Position numbers and translations under genes: made by a program
Part shown: one piece after another, positions 34,640 through 46,543 of the stretch
How the letters are laid out: each line of letters opens with the position of its first letter
How positions within the stretch are numbered: the first letter of the stretch is position 1
Notes under the pieces: generated by a model
Databases searched by the model: none
The model's input: the letters and a program-made list of their open reading frames with translations, nothing else
Told to the model about the DNA's origin: nothing
NCBI RefSeq assembly: GCF_022682495.2
Contig: NC_071389.1
Location: 58,612,239 to 58,676,238, forward strand
DNA length: 64,000 nt
Origin: Desmodus rotundus
Lineage: Eukaryota > Chordata > Mammalia > Chiroptera > Phyllostomidae
Direction: 5' to 3'

Positions 34640-35185
34640 TTTGTTTGCATTATTATTTGAGATAATTACAAAGCAAGTGTTCAAAGCTGTCCTTTATACC
34701 AGAAGTGGGGGGAATGGGGAGCAGAGGGAAAGCACAAGAACACCCAGCCATTGTCAGCTGCAATCTAAAATATTGCCAGATTAACAATCGTCGGGCATTA
34801 GCATTACTAAGAATGCCAGGGACAGAAGTGTCACGTTGAATGTAGAGTGATGACTTCATAAGAAGCCAAAGCTGAGGATGTGACCAGTTTGCAGTCACAG
34901 AGAAATCAGCTTTAATTAATTTGAGTGCCAGCTCTGTGTATAATTACACAGCATGAGAGTTTGCATGCAAATGCAGAAATGCTGATTGTTCAAATACTTG
35001 TACTCGCTCATTAATACGCTGGGACTAAGCCGGGCTGGCGAGCAGACGGGGCGCAGCACACACGGAGCCTGCAGGCCCAGTCGTGTTTCACTGCAGTTAG
35101 CAAACAGGTTTCCGCCGTTTCTCCTTCCTCTAAGTGAGAAGCGCAAAAATACACGTGTCATCTTCATCTGTGACATACCTTGTTT
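34640..35185. promoter_or_regulatory. Candidate developmental enhancer with palindromic POU site and CpG cluster
   Basis: Non-repetitive. A perfect 12-bp palindrome TTTGCATGCAAA (34960-34971) contains a POU octamer ATGCAAAT (34965-34972). A perfect inverted repeat TGTGTA-TAAT-TACACA (34935-34950) lies just upstream, with homeodomain-type ttaattaa just before (about 34912-34919). A CpG-rich stretch of about ten CpGs follows at 35025-35125. Octamer plus homeodomain sites next to an unmethylated-looking patch is a combination seen in neural enhancers. Conservation and activity are not shown here. Confidence 0.35.
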
Positions 35186-35189
35186 TCTT

Positions 35190-35754
35190 GATTAAAACAA
35201 AATGGTCCGAGTTTTTAAAAAACCATTGAGAATGCACTAAACAAGGCCATAATGCTGATTTTATAACTATTGATGTCAGTAACATTTATACCAGTTATAG
35301 GATATTTCTGTTTGGCAGTTCATGTCATTAACTAAAATGACCATTTTTTAATAATTGGTCAAACTGTTTTCAGTAAAGGTAAGTTTATAATTAAATCTGA
35401 TGAAGAATAAAACAATGGTCCCAGTTGAATTGCCTACTTGCCTATCAAATCTAGTATCCTGTGTTCAGCAACAGTTAGATCCACAGGCTTCATGGAAAGG
35501 ATTAATTTCATCGACAAAACACCTAATCTTAAAATGTACTGAGTTGAGATTTCCCAGTCTGACCTCTGAATCTTTTAGCAGAGATTGGCTTCAACCAAAT
35601 TCCCAACTTCCTTGACAAGGCCCTAGGGAAAAATCTTCCTAAATCACAACCCAAGCAATATCTGATACTTTCTTCAGAAAATACTATAAGAAAATAAGGA
35701 ATTTGCCCAAGTCTCAAAAATCTGGTAGTACCCCTGCCAATGCATTCCATGCAT
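35190..35754. other. Unassigned sequence
   Basis: No repeat recognised. Three spaced ATGCATT-like copies occur at about 35740-35767 (aatgcattccatgcattttaatgcattt). Confidence 0.35.
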
Positions 35755-35870
35755 TTTAATGCATTTCAATTCTACACATATTTATGGAGCCCCTATTTCT
35801 GTCAGACACTGCGGAGCAGGGAATATACAATAGAAGCAAGAGGGACACAGTCCCAGCACTTGCCATCTCT
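35755..35870 (-). mobile_element. L2 LINE 3'-end fragment, antisense
   Basis: Antisense L2: cacatatttatggagcccctatttctgtcagacactgcggagcagggaatatacaatag, then agggacacagtcccagcacttgcc. Confidence 0.65.
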
Positions 35871-35874
35871 GTTC

Positions 35875-37440
35875 CTTCCAGAGCTGTGGAAAGAACCTAA
35901 CCCAATTTCCCTGGGAAACGCATGGTGTTAGTTGTTAATACCTTGGAAAAGCCCACATTGCGGATACTTGAATCTATGGCCTTCCCTTATCACAGTTATC
36001 CCGGCCTTTCTGGGAGACTAGTTCCCTTTCTGCTACTTCTTCAGCCCCATTCCTGTGGGAGGTGACAGGAGCTGCCTCTGCCCACGGGGTTGAATGGAAA
36101 CTGTGGAGGATACGTGAGACAGTCCATCCGGGGAGCCTGAAAGTTTTGTAAGAATGGATTGATGAGGAAGGCTGTCGATACCCTTCTCTGAAAGCCTTTA
36201 TCTGTAAGAATAGTCATTTCTCAAGGATAAAAAGCAGACACATCATCACAGCAGATAAATGTAGGATACTTCACACCACTTGGTCTGAGCAAAAGTAGGC
36301 AGTCTCTACCTAAGTGTTCTCCATCAGTTAAGGCTACGCCACTCTGGGGAACACCAACTAGAGGAATGACTCTTCCCTCCTAAAAAGTCTGTTCAGATGT
36401 CTCACTGTCAAAGACTTCCTATAGGTATGGGATATGTGAAGTACAAAGGGGGGAAATGACAGCTAAAAGCATCCATACACAGCACCTACGCTCTCCCTTC
36501 ACTTTTGAGTGATCATAACTCTCTCACTCTTCATATGAAAAATATGCAAGAAGGAAGGAAAAAAGTCCAGAATAGTGAAAGAACTCAAGGGTATCTCCAT
36601 GATGTACAACACAGTAATTTTGAAACAGTGGTTTTTGAGGAGCTAACTATGAATAGCAAGTACCCAAGCTCAAACTTTTCCTCTTAGTTTTATCATGATT
36701 GGAAACCCACAGATGAATGAATGAATGAATGAATAAAATTTCCAAAGTGTGTATGCCTTAAGAATTCCATCTGGATTGGACCAAAATATTAAATATGTGG
36801 CATGTGGATATATTGGTATCTATACCAAGGATAGCAAAAAATCATAGAGGATTTTGTCTGTAGCAAATGAATTCTAATGTGGGAAAGTGGTGATACATAA
36901 AAGGGCCTATGAAGTAGTTTCATAAAACAATTACAGGATAGAAAGGAAAGAGAATAAATTATGTAGGGCAGGGGGAAAAAACATTTACTCTGTAGATAGA
37001 AAGTGTTCAAGAAATCTGACAAACCTCTAGCCACAGCCACGAAGGAAGCTTGTCCCCCGTGTGGAAACACAGCACAGCAGGGTGATGCAGGGCGGTCAGC
37101 TACACTGGTTATTGCAGTGAGAACCTAATAATTAGAGCCAACCCAAATGGGCTAGCCGTAGCCAATGATTCAGCAACGATTAGGTCAACAGGAACTGTTT
37201 TCCCAGATTCCTGAGTATCAAATACATATTTCAAGGCATGAGAGAAATGAAGGTGAAAATAATTGGAAATAGAAAGTAAAGGGAAAGAAGGGAGGCAAAA
37301 GCAGTTTTTTGGAAAGTGGATATGTGACCGTATTTGCAGGAAAGAAAAGAGCTAGTGGAGCAGCAGCAGCGGGAGGTGTAATGGGAAGTGTGTCCTTAAC
37401 TGGGCAGGCACTGGGGATAGTCCAGGTAGCTATGCTAGTT
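35875..37440. other. Unassigned sequence with a small GAAT microsatellite
   Basis: A (GAAT)n tract lies at 36713-36734. I recognise no exon or repeat in the rest. Confidence 0.4.
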
Positions 37441-37449
37441 AAAGAGATT

Positions 37450-37605
37450 TCTTTTTTTTTTCTTTGTTCAATGTGTGGTTGCCTCTCGTGCACCCGCTAC
37501 TAGGGACCTGGCCCAAAACCCTGGCATGTGCCCTGACTGGGAATCAAACCAGACACTTTGCTTCTCAGGCCCTCGCTCAATCCACTGAGCTACACCAGCC
37601 AGGGC
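37450..37605 (-). mobile_element. Ves-type bat SINE, antisense, with 9-bp TSD
   Basis: The minus strand begins gccctggctggtgtagctca and carries a tRNA-like B box and the gcacatgccagggtt segment. The gagaggcaaccacacattg segment and an A-rich tail follow; the tail appears as cttttttttttcttt at the left. AAAGAGATT (37441-37449) and AAGGAGATT (37606-37614) are the duplications, with one mismatch. This copy is close to the Ves consensus and probably younger than the one at 1377-1534. Confidence 0.93.
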
Positions 37606-37619
37606 AAGGAGATTGTTTA

Positions 37620-40550
37620 AAAAAAAAAAACCTTACTCCAAGAAAGGAGAGGAAAGGGGGATTTTGACAGAGAAAACTCTGAGGTGGAGATAAGCTGTGA
37701 GGGTCTGTGTGCAGGATGCCTTCCCCCACAGTGGAGATGTGGGTGAGATCACCCCCTGGAGGGCACAGGATAAGCAGGATAAGGCAGACATGACACAGAG
37801 ATAAAAAAATGACCTTTCTTTTTCACTGAAAAAAAAAAGGAGAGCAAAATAATTTACCATAAAACCAGGGGAAGCAATGGGGAACAAGAGCGAAATGAAA
37901 ACTGGTCCTTGTAAAAGCTTCAGGTAGACATTAACTCCAGCCAAGAAATGTAACGGGATTGGACTTGTAAGTTTAACATTCCCCACTATCAGAACAGCTA
38001 AAGTAGTTGTTTACAGTCCAGGCCTCTTGGATTCTACAAGAGGGAGGAATTGTGGGGGAGATATCTGCACATGAAGTAAAGGAGACGATGCAAAGAAGAG
38101 CTCAGTCTTTGGCGGGAAATCTGCCATACGTCTAGGGCTCTTCCTTGGCCCTGCTCATCTGTGGCCTTGCTGGTGACAGAAGCAGTATTTGTTTAACAGA
38201 AGAGAAACCGTGGCTCCCTAGGTCTCCCTTACCATAGTACAGAACCCTGATTCCTGCTGGCTCATACTCTAGGTTAGGCACCAAAATCAAAGCAGCATGT
38301 CCTGAAAACCAGTGTTAAATACAGTGAGTGCCCACATATCACCTGGCAAAGAGAGAGAATGCCCCAAGGGTCTAAGTCTTTGCTTCATATGTCTGGAGTT
38401 ACCATCAGCATTTTAGGACAGGAGTATTCTTCCATTCAGCTGGCTATTTCGGTTTTCAGGTCCGAAGACAGGAAGGAGCACAGCACATCAGTCACTGCGC
38501 GGCTGCCGATGGACACAGGGCATCCCCTGGGAACTGCAGGCCTGGGTGTGGTAGAACAGGGCCACTGAGCATTCAGAGATTCCTGGAGAGATTGGTGGTT
38601 GTGATAAGTGAATGTCTGGGCTGCCTAGGACCAGGTAACCCTCAGTCAGCAAAAGGTCAAGACAAATACAGTCTCAGAGGGCTTCCAGCCTGCTTCCCTC
38701 AATTTCCTTTGTGTTTGGGCCTCTTCCCCTGCCTTCTGCTATTCACTGCCCAACCTTTCCCAAGTCCCAAATCCTAGGGTCTTGTTGACCTGGTAAAATA
38801 ATCTATAGTATGAAAAATATAGGGAATGTTGAAGGTTTTTAAACAAAGTAATGATACTCTACCCAACCCAAAGTCAACAATTTCCAGAGGGTCTTCTTCA
38901 TGTAGGTCACTGCCAAGTATGCAGGGGATTTGAGGACAACAGTAGCAGGCCCTTCAGTTAGGGAGCTCACCATGAAATGGGAAGACAAATCTGTTAGACT
39001 GGAGCTCTTGAGGATGTAGAGGCACCAGGAAGAGAGAGAGTTCTTTCATAGGAAAAGAAAAATTTTGGCAAAACAAGTGGATGAGACAAATGCATTTAGA
39101 AATGAAAATGCACATAAACATGAACAAACTGTTTTAAATAGATTTTCCTGGCCTCAGTATACAAAGTGGTTTGGATGCAGAAGACCTATTGCAGAGCATT
39201 TAGGAGGCAACTTGGAGAATCTACAGAAGGGAAGAGATAGAGAGAGGATACAAATGGCCAAGATACTTCACAGGAAGTATTGACAGGGTTTTGCAAGTTA
39301 TCGTAGAAACAGACAGGGAAGGTGTCATATTGGACTTCATGATTTCAAACCTTGGCGATGACAGTTTAAAAATAAGTGGGAAACGTGAGGAGGAAATGGA
39401 AACATGAGAGGGAAGACACTGCACTTAGTTTGCACCTGACGAGTGTTTTGAGATACCAGATCCTTTCCTTGCAGGGAACAGAAGTATGTAGACAGGAACC
39501 GGTGTCCAGCACTCTGAGAAGATGACAAGGCCAAAGACAGAAATTGGGGGTCAGGGAAGGCTTAAAGAGTAGATGAGATTGTGAAGGAAGAGAGAGAACA
39601 AGGATAGAAGAGGGCTGAGGAACAAACATTTAGATCACAGGTATGAAGAGTGTGAAGAGGAAGGAGACACACATCATTGTCACAGTTAAGAAGAAAGCTA
39701 GGAATAGAAATGTCTATAGAAAGGAAGGGTGGAGAGTTTCTGGGAGAAAGGCCTGGTCAGGTGACAAGGAAGAAACCCAGACAAGGAAGATGAAATATAA
39801 GAACACTGGATGTCACAATTAATTAGTCATTAATGACCTTCAGGAGAGAGATTTCATTAAAATGATGGGAAAGGAAATCATATGCTAGGTAGTAAGTTCT
39901 TAACAGATACTCCCAGTGTATTTGAATACTGAAATTAAAGCAAAGCATTAAACTTCCTAGTTTACCCTTAAACTAGAGGGAGAAAAGATAAGGAATAAGG
40001 ACTACCTCAAAGAGTGAGGCAGGTGACACCAGCCTACCTGCCTTGGTCTGCTCTGCCACTTTACCCAGTCAGAGGCCTGATGTAACTCTGGTTTCTCTCA
40101 AAGGCTCTGACTTCCTCATGTCAAGTGAAGGTGGGTGGCAGTTAATGGGGAAAAGCTGATGATGGTCACAGGTGACTAAGGCTGAGAAAGACAACCAGTC
40201 TCTTCTAACAATTCCTGCTCAGGGATTAAAAGAATTTCCCTCTAAGAAAATCACCTCCACTACACCCACTGTGCCTGGACTATTTTCTCTTTCTGAACAC
40301 AATTTAACCTTATAGATGTGTGTGTAAATTTTTTTGTCTTCTGTGACAGGCCCATTTGAAAAGGTCTTGAGAACATCCCTTTTGTGTAGAGGCATGTTCT
40401 TCAGCTATTGGTGATTTTTAAAGTCTACAGAATTTCAGAATAGCTTTGGTATCCATGCAGCAAATTTAGTGAAGTCTGTCACCCTTCCTTATTATGCTTA
40501 AGAAACAAGCTATTCTAGAAAATTCTAAATGAATTACATCTTTCATTGGT
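37620..40550. other. Unassigned, partly purine-rich sequence
   Basis: The stretch 38980-39840 is rich in gga/gaa triplets on the plus strand and reads like decayed retroelement sequence, but I cannot name a family. Frames of 60-117 codons on both strands (for example 37633-37986 minus, 39366-39629 minus) have no domains and overlap one another. Confidence 0.3.
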
Positions 40551-40554
40551 TTTT

Positions 40555-40700
40555 TTAAGTATATTTTGTTGATTATACTATTACAGTTGTCCCATTTTTT
40601 TCTCTCCTTTATCCCCCTCTGCCTTGCACTGCCCCCTCCAGCATCAGCCCCCCCACCTTAGTTCATGTCCATGTCATGTGCGTGTAAGTTCTTTGGCATT
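40555..40700 (-). mobile_element. L1 3'-end fragment, bat type, antisense
   Basis: The plus strand reads ttgttgattatactattacagttgtcccatttttttctc, then a C-rich stretch, then ttagttcatgtccatgtcatg. This is the reverse of a young bat-type L1 3' UTR. The right limit is uncertain; sequence to about 40790 may also belong. Confidence 0.7.
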
Positions 40701-41135
40701 TTTGCTTTGATGTGCCCACATATTGCAGTGCTCAGGGGTCAGACCTCTGTGAAGCGACCTGGTAACCAGTAGCGCCACGTTACCTGTGAGTAGAACATTA
40801 TTTTTTGCCTTATACAAATACTTTATTTATGAGCTACCCACAAATAATATAACTAATAAAGATGCCTGTTTAAGTGAGCAGCTGAGATGTGATATCTTTG
40901 TTATAGGAAGAGAATGTAAGTATGTGTTTACCTAATAGGTAATCTCTGTGTTACCAAAGAGTTATATATAAGTAATATGAATTATTTTTGTGCTATACTA
41001 ACATAGCATTCAATTACACAGTTTGCATTTTTTTTCAAAATATAAGTAGCTACTTGACATGTCTTGGCTTTATATATATTTAGTGGGAAGAATATCTCCA
41101 CCTCTGTAGAATTTTTGTCTGCATGTGTGTATGTG

Positions 41136-41200
41136 TATATAGACAGACAGACAGGCAGGCAGATAGATTCTCTCTCTCTCTCTGTGTCTCTCTCTTTCGA
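41136..41200 (+). repeat. Microsatellite cluster: TG, GACA/GGCA and TC tracts
   Basis: Consecutive short tracts tgtatgtgtata, gacagacagacaggcaggcaga and tctctctctctctgtgtctctctc lie within about 65 bases. Open frames across them are by-products. Confidence 0.9.
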
Positions 41201-41384
41201 GCACACAGTGAGGCACCCTCATAAACGTGCCCTGCATGGATGTTGGTTTATCTGTCAAAGAAATTCATTACTCAGAGAATGCCTTGCTTTATATTCTTAC
41301 TAAATTTTTTTTAAAAATGTTTTTCATTATATTTATGCAAACATAACTTGGATAGCTCATAATTTACCAAATGTGAGCATTTGT

Positions 41385-41670
41385 CAGGGTTATTTCCAAT
41401 CACTCAGAAAAATGTGCCTTTGTGTATTTTGATTATTTAAAGCAATTTTGTTTCCATTATGTGTGTGTGCAGCCAGCACAGCGTGACTGTCCTGACTGAA
41501 GGGGGGATGCTCTTCATTTCCATGCACACATCTGCAGAAGTGCTTTTGATTGTTTAACCAATGTATAGATGGCTGTGTGGGCATAAATGTTTTTGCACAC
41601 ATTTATTTTCCTTAGCACTTCAGAAGAGAGGGTTAATGCGTAAGGAAACTACACATGCTGTTGTTTGCAC
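41385..41670. promoter_or_regulatory. Weak candidate conserved noncoding element
   Basis: Non-repetitive AT-rich sequence with several homeodomain-type and TTTGCA/TGCAAA-like sites (gtttttgcacac, gtttgcacttaaag). It is next to an AT microsatellite. The support is only that no repeat family explains it. Confidence 0.18.
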
Positions 41671-41674
41671 TTAA

Positions 41675-41676
<2 letters not shown>

Positions 41677-41718
<42 letters not shown>
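41677..41718. repeat. (AT)21 dinucleotide microsatellite
   Basis: Forty-two uninterrupted alternating A and T bases. It is self-complementary, able to extrude as a cruciform and likely length-polymorphic. Confidence 0.98.
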
Positions 41719-41724
<6 letters not shown>

Positions 41725-42448
41725 GTAAGCTGGGGAAATATTTAATATTTTGAAGCCTGAAAATTAGGATTCACTCCTTACATAGAAACCTGTCTTTTGA
41801 CCACATTTTATTTATACATCTGACATTGTCCCTCTATTTGGACTTGTGCAGTTTTATACCAAACTCTGAAGTTCTCAGTGATCAAGTAGTATAACTTAAA
41901 CTTGCTTACTTTGCCTTGAAGTAAAATCATCCTATTTCCCATTAGATGAGCTCATTATTTTCCAAGAAGCCTGAAAGGGAAATAGAGCTGATTTAAGTCA
42001 AGGCATTAGGGACCACTATCCTGAGTATGCTGTTACCACATAACCATAGCATCAAGATTCATTCTTTTCTGGGCTACTGCTATATTCCATTGACTCTAAG
42101 ATGCTCGCAATGATATGCCCCAATATTTTATATTCTACGAAGAAAATTTAAAACTCCGCCAATGAAACTACGATACACCGTTGATTGAATAATCTATCCC
42201 AATTTCATAGTGTTAAAAGGAGGTGGGGAGGGCATCTTACAATGGGCAAAATGGCATGTATGGAGTTCTTCAGAGGCTTTAGTGCTTGGATGTAGTGTGT
42301 GAGCCGCATCAGAACTCCAGGTGCTCCTGTCCTGGTAAGAGACTTACTGTCTCCAGTACGTGGGACTAAAAAATGTACTAGGTATTCCAAACTGTTTCTA
42401 CCTTTTCCCATTCAGAGTCAGCAAGAAGATACGATCTTCTAAGAATTA
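41719..42448. other. Unassigned AT-rich sequence
   Basis: No repeat family or exon recognised. Confidence 0.35.
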
Positions 42449-42449
42449 A

Positions 42450-42597
42450 TTTTATCTCTTTTAGCTTTATTGAGTTATAATTGACAAATAAAACTGTAAG
42501 ATATCTAAAGTGGTGATTTGATGTTCCGATACATTGGGAAAGGATTCTGCCCAAGTTAATACATCAATCAACTCACATATTTCCCCTATCCCGCCCC
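42450..42597 (-). mobile_element. Old L1 3'-UTR fragment (L1M type), antisense
   Basis: The plus strand reads tttagctttattgagttataattgacaaataaaactgtaagatatctaaagtggtgatttgatgttccgatac. This is the antisense form of the old L1 3' UTR, also seen at the left end of the HAL1-like element. Confidence 0.8.
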
Positions 42598-42599
42598 CC

Positions 42600-43425
42600 C
42601 ACTTTGGTGACAACAGAATTGACTTTGTCTCAAAGGAAGCAAAAATAGTAAGTCAAAAAGAAAATAAAAGCATAGTGTTTAGGAATTAAAAAAAACTTCT
42701 CACTTGATTGTTATCTCTATGAGACTTCAAGCTATAAATTAATCTGAGACACTCTCTGTCTCCACTTAAATTGTCCCCTCAGGTCCCTGTTTTTCTGCAC
42801 ATTAAAATCCTCCCTTCACACCACTCTGTGACTAATGGGTATTCAAACTTTTGTTACAGAAATGGAAGCGAGGTGGATGCTAAATATGCCTTAAAATACA
42901 ATGATTAAATAAAAACAGCCAATAAAACATAAAAATCTTCAAAAGATGTTAAAACTATCTTATCCCAAACAAACTGTTGTAAAAATAATAAATTGATAAT
43001 TAAACAAGTAAATTATTTGATTTGGCTGTCAGATAATGGACATTAAAAGAAATAACTTATTTCCCTGTCCCCCTCGTCACCACCAAGACCTCTCCCAATG
43101 CCTGCAAACTTATTTTCCCAATAGATGTTTCTTAAGTGATTTAATTAAGTGATTAATTGTGACCAAAGAGTCTTCCCTTTCCTATCTCAGTTTTGAAAGT
43201 AAGCATTGTGAGACAAGAAACAATGGTAGGGAACAAATTAAATTGCATTTTAATTGCTTCCTCACATATTGCATTTCAAGATATTTTCTATTGCAGTGTA
43301 AGATTCCCCTGACATTATATATACAACATGCAGTTACTCAGTACCCACCCATCTATTAAATAGCCATGTATGAAGCAACTAGTGAATTGCAGGCACTCTG
43401 AGTAGAAGGGTGAAGGGCACTGCCA
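42600..43425. other. Unassigned AT-rich sequence
   Basis: No family recognised. The end (43340-43425) has a faint antisense L2 flavour. Confidence 0.3.
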
Positions 43426-43429
43426 TTCA

Positions 43430-44870
43430 TGGCGGTCGTTCTTAAACCTCTTGGTCTCAGTACCCCTTTCCATTCTCAAAAATTATTGAGGATCCCCAAA
43501 GCTTTCATGTGTAGAGATAATAACTCTCAATGTTTATCACATTAAAATTAAAACTAAAAAATGTTCAATGCTTATTTATTAATTCAATTAAAAATAGCAA
43601 TAACAAACCTACTGTATATTAGCTTCAGATACATTTTTATGAAAAACAACTAGTTTTGAAAACAAAAAAGTCTGAAAGTGACACTACTTATACTTTCTGC
43701 AAATACTTGTAATGTCTGGATTAAGAAAGGACAGCTGAATTTTCATATCTACTTCTGTATCAGTCTGCTGCAATATGTTTTGTTCGAAGTACATGAAGAA
43801 AATCAGCCTTTCACAGATATTAGTTGAAAAAAAGAGAAATATTTCAATAGCCTTTTTAGATAAATGTGATATTCTTCTTTAACACTAAATGAAATTTCAA
43901 CAAATAATAGTTTATTAAAGGTTAGTTGTAAAGTGGAATCTGAAACCATATCAAAGAAATTTTTAAAACTTGCATTAAAATACATTGGTTTAATCTCCCA
44001 TTTTAAATAGACCTTTTACCCATGAATTACTTACATGATTTTGTAACATGATGAACTGATCATTTGGAAAATATTGTTTCACTGAATTACGCACAATTTT
44101 TAAAGTTGTCATTGTTAATATCACCACCAAACTTATCAGAAAAGTTTTTACTTATTAGGAAGTTGTCAAGCTCACAGTAGCAGATACAAATTATTCTTTA
44201 GATGGTAATTTTGCTTGAATGTTTGAATTTCTCCATTGGCAATAAATACCACTGGTTGTTTTCCTTGAAGTGACTTGCTTGCTTTTATTCATCTTTTGAA
44301 AAATATCTGTGAAATACCCAAGACTGAGCAAGCACAGCTTGTCTGTCAATTGCCTTTTAGAGTAAAAATGGTATTCCATGAAAAGAGCAGCTATTTCAGC
44401 CTGCAACTCAAACATTTATCTCACAAGTGCTTTTCTTCAAAACAATCATACTTTAGTACACAGTGGAAGTGCTTTTTAATTACATCCCATTTTGTCACAC
44501 AGAATATTAAAGACATGTATTCAGGGATTTCGATTTTATAAAACAAATACTAATTTCCATTGTTTTTTGAAGCACACTCTTAATTGAAATCAAGGTGTTA
44601 TTTTTTGTCCATTCTTTGCTTTGTATTGTTTTTGGTTTTGTTTTACTGCAAGAGGTGATTAACAACATAACGACTGCAATACTAGAATACAGTTCGCTGC
44701 CAGTGCCTTCACTCAAGGTGAGAGCAGTTTCTACACCAATGCTTTCCAGCATCAGTGCAAATGTCAACAGAGTGAAAAAGACAAATAATGTGTTAGTATT
44801 ATTTTGAAAACTGATTTGACTTTGCAAATCCCCCAAAAAGTTTCTCAGAGGCCTTGAGGGGCTTGCTTAT
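43430..44870 (-). mobile_element. hAT-Charlie DNA transposon relic, about 1.4 kb
   Basis: The left end (ggtcgttcttaaacctcttggtctcagtacccctttcc, then aaaaattattgaggatccccaaag) is a terminal segment typical of mammalian hAT-Charlie elements. The interior is collinear (aatgtctggattaagaaaggacagctgaattttcatatctacttctg). A 'caaatcccccaaaaagtttctcagagg' segment near 44825 resembles the opposite subterminal region. Transposase-like blocks lie on the minus strand. I cannot name the subfamily. The outermost right terminal repeat is not clear. Confidence 0.75.
43803..44415 (-). pseudogene. hAT-Charlie transposase fragments
   Basis: Two minus-strand blocks, separated by stops, resemble hAT/ZBED-type transposases. 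The first, 44415-44191, reads LTDKLCLLSLGYFTDIFQKM. This matches the 'L.DIF..LN' segment before the variable middle part. The second, 43985-43803, includes FFDMVSDSTLQLTFNKL and then SVKEEY, like the region leading into the C-terminal dimerisation domain. The intervening and catalytic segments are decayed. No intact frame longer than about 110 codons remains, so this is a fossil rather than a domesticated gene. Confidence 0.65.
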
Positions 44871-44999
44871 TTCACTCTGATAATTGCTACTCCAGAGACT
44901 CAAAGGTCACAGGAGCAGGTAGAGAATGAACATGAATTTTCTGTGGTTTGTAAATAAGTACCGTCATAGAGGAAAGCACCGTGTCTTTTAGGAACAATT

Positions 45000-45480
45000 C
45001 CCAAAAGAAGTTGCATCTGAGTGGGATCCTGAAGAACACCTAAGTGTCAGCCAAGTAAAGAATGAAGTCTTTGGCTGATTGAATCCTGTGCCCCAGAATA
45101 TTATTTGTGCTTTCACTTTATAATGCTCTTTCTAAAGGCCAAAGAGATCTCAATAACGTGGTTACTATATGGCAATTGTATTCCAAACCTCACATATGCC
45201 AGTCAAATAAGGTAATTAATAAGCTATTACCACTCCAGGTGGGGTTACTATAAGACTCTGAAAGAGAGAACTTGGACAGTTGCGTGGAATTCTGTGTTGT
45301 ATCGCACCCACATTTTTATGTGGTACGCCAGATGTCATCTATTTTATGTGTTTTGGGGGCTCTGTGTTCCGACAGAAATAAATTCAAAGCCGTCCTTATT
45401 AATGTGACCTGACTAGATATCACTAACCATTTTAGCTAATGCAATATGCAAAATAACCAACATAGACTGAATTCCTAACG
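45000..45480. other. Non-repetitive sequence, weak noncoding-element candidate
   Basis: The segment holds gtaattaataagctatta (45210-45230) and gctaatgcaatatgcaaaataacc (45436-45460), with homeodomain-like cores and octamer-like words. No repeat explains it. Conservation is unknown. Confidence 0.2.
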
Positions 45481-45489
45481 AGTGACACA

Positions 45490-45655
45490 GTGACCTTACA
45501 AATATTATCACATTAATTATGAAACAATTTGGTAGATATTTATAGTATCTCCATTTTTAAGACCAGAAGACTGAGGTGGAGAGGCATTAAGTAGCAGGCC
45601 AAAAGTCACAGAGTACATCAAGTGCAGAACTTGCTTCTAAGCCAGCTATATCTAA
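45490..45655 (-). mobile_element. MIR SINE, antisense
   Basis: Antisense MIR: ttacaaatattatcacattaattatgaaacaatttggtagatatttatagtatctccatttttaagaccagaagactgaggtggagaggc, then agtcacagagtacatcaagtgcagaac. Confidence 0.8.
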
Positions 45656-46244
45656 CTGGGGAATCTCTCTGCTCTTTCTCAAGCTAGACTTGTTTATGTA
45701 ACCTGGGAGCCAGCGGAAATGTGTCAGGAGGAAGATGAGCCCCAGAGCACAGACTGCCCAGCTCACCAGAGCACCAATTTACCTTGGTGGCAGATTCTTA
45801 AAGCATTTAAAAATTCAAAACAAAAACAGATATACAATGAAATAAAATGGAAACTACTTGACTTTTTAAGACTCAGGTGCCCAGGAGGAAACAGTCTGGG
45901 ACCACCCCAGCTTGTTCTACAGGCAGAGTTCAGACACCCTGCACGGAGGGGATTTGGACACGCACTCCGAGGCAGTTGTTCTTTTCTCAAACCAGCAATG
46001 TGTTTTTTCCCATAACTAGATCAAATGTCATCCAGTTAGGGTTCAAAAAGACTGTAAGTGCTAGTAAAGTGCTCATAGTTCCTGCTTGTTATGGGTACAA
46101 GGCAAATTTCCAAACAACTGCCATGGATGTGACATCAATAAGTACCAGAAAAGATGAGGTTGGAAGGACAGAAGGAATGAACTCTAATATTCACAAACAG
46201 CCACTAATGGTGAATGATAATGATGATTATGAGAATGAGTGTGA

Positions 46245-46360
46245 TGAAAACTATTTTTTTGTGTGTATCCACCATGTGCGGAGCACTGTGCATAAATTCA
46301 TCACCTTAAGTAAACTGCACAACAGTCTTGTAAGGTGATACTATTATCCCCATTTTGTGT
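46245..46360 (-). mobile_element. MIR SINE, 3' part, antisense
   Basis: Antisense tail: tgtatccaccatgtgcggagcactgtgcataaattcatcaccttaag, then gtcttgtaaggtgatactattatccccattttgtg. It is immediately followed by another antisense MIR segment. Confidence 0.75.
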
Positions 46361-46389
46361 GTACTCAGGCATAATGCTGCTGCATTCAT

Positions 46390-46510
46390 GTTATCCCAAC
46401 AAGTCTATGAGCTATTACTATCCATATGCTTCTGATGACAAAATTGGTCTCAGAGTGGATAAATAATTGCCCACGTTTACACAGCAAGTAAATGATGGAA
46501 ATATGCACAG
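46390..46510 (-). mobile_element. Second MIR SINE segment, antisense
   Basis: The order is ttatcccaacaagtctatgagctattactatcca, then gatgacaaaattggtctcagagtggataaataattgcccacgtttacacagcaagtaaatg. It repeats the 'Pu-rich, then ccca.gtttacacagcaagtaa' core. Because it restarts at the 'tatgag' position, two MIR copies or a local duplication lie head to tail. Confidence 0.7.
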
Positions 46511-46543
46511 ACCCCACTGTGCTTGTCTCAAAAGCCTCAGGTC

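Noticed and set aside
41136..41200. Direct-repeat array considered as CRISPR-like
   Set aside because: The units are 2-4 bases without spacers: microsatellites in a vertebrate genome.
45877..46338. 153-codon plus-strand open frame, the longest in the window
   Set aside because: Its end runs into an antisense MIR and the sequence has no domain or repeat-independent support.
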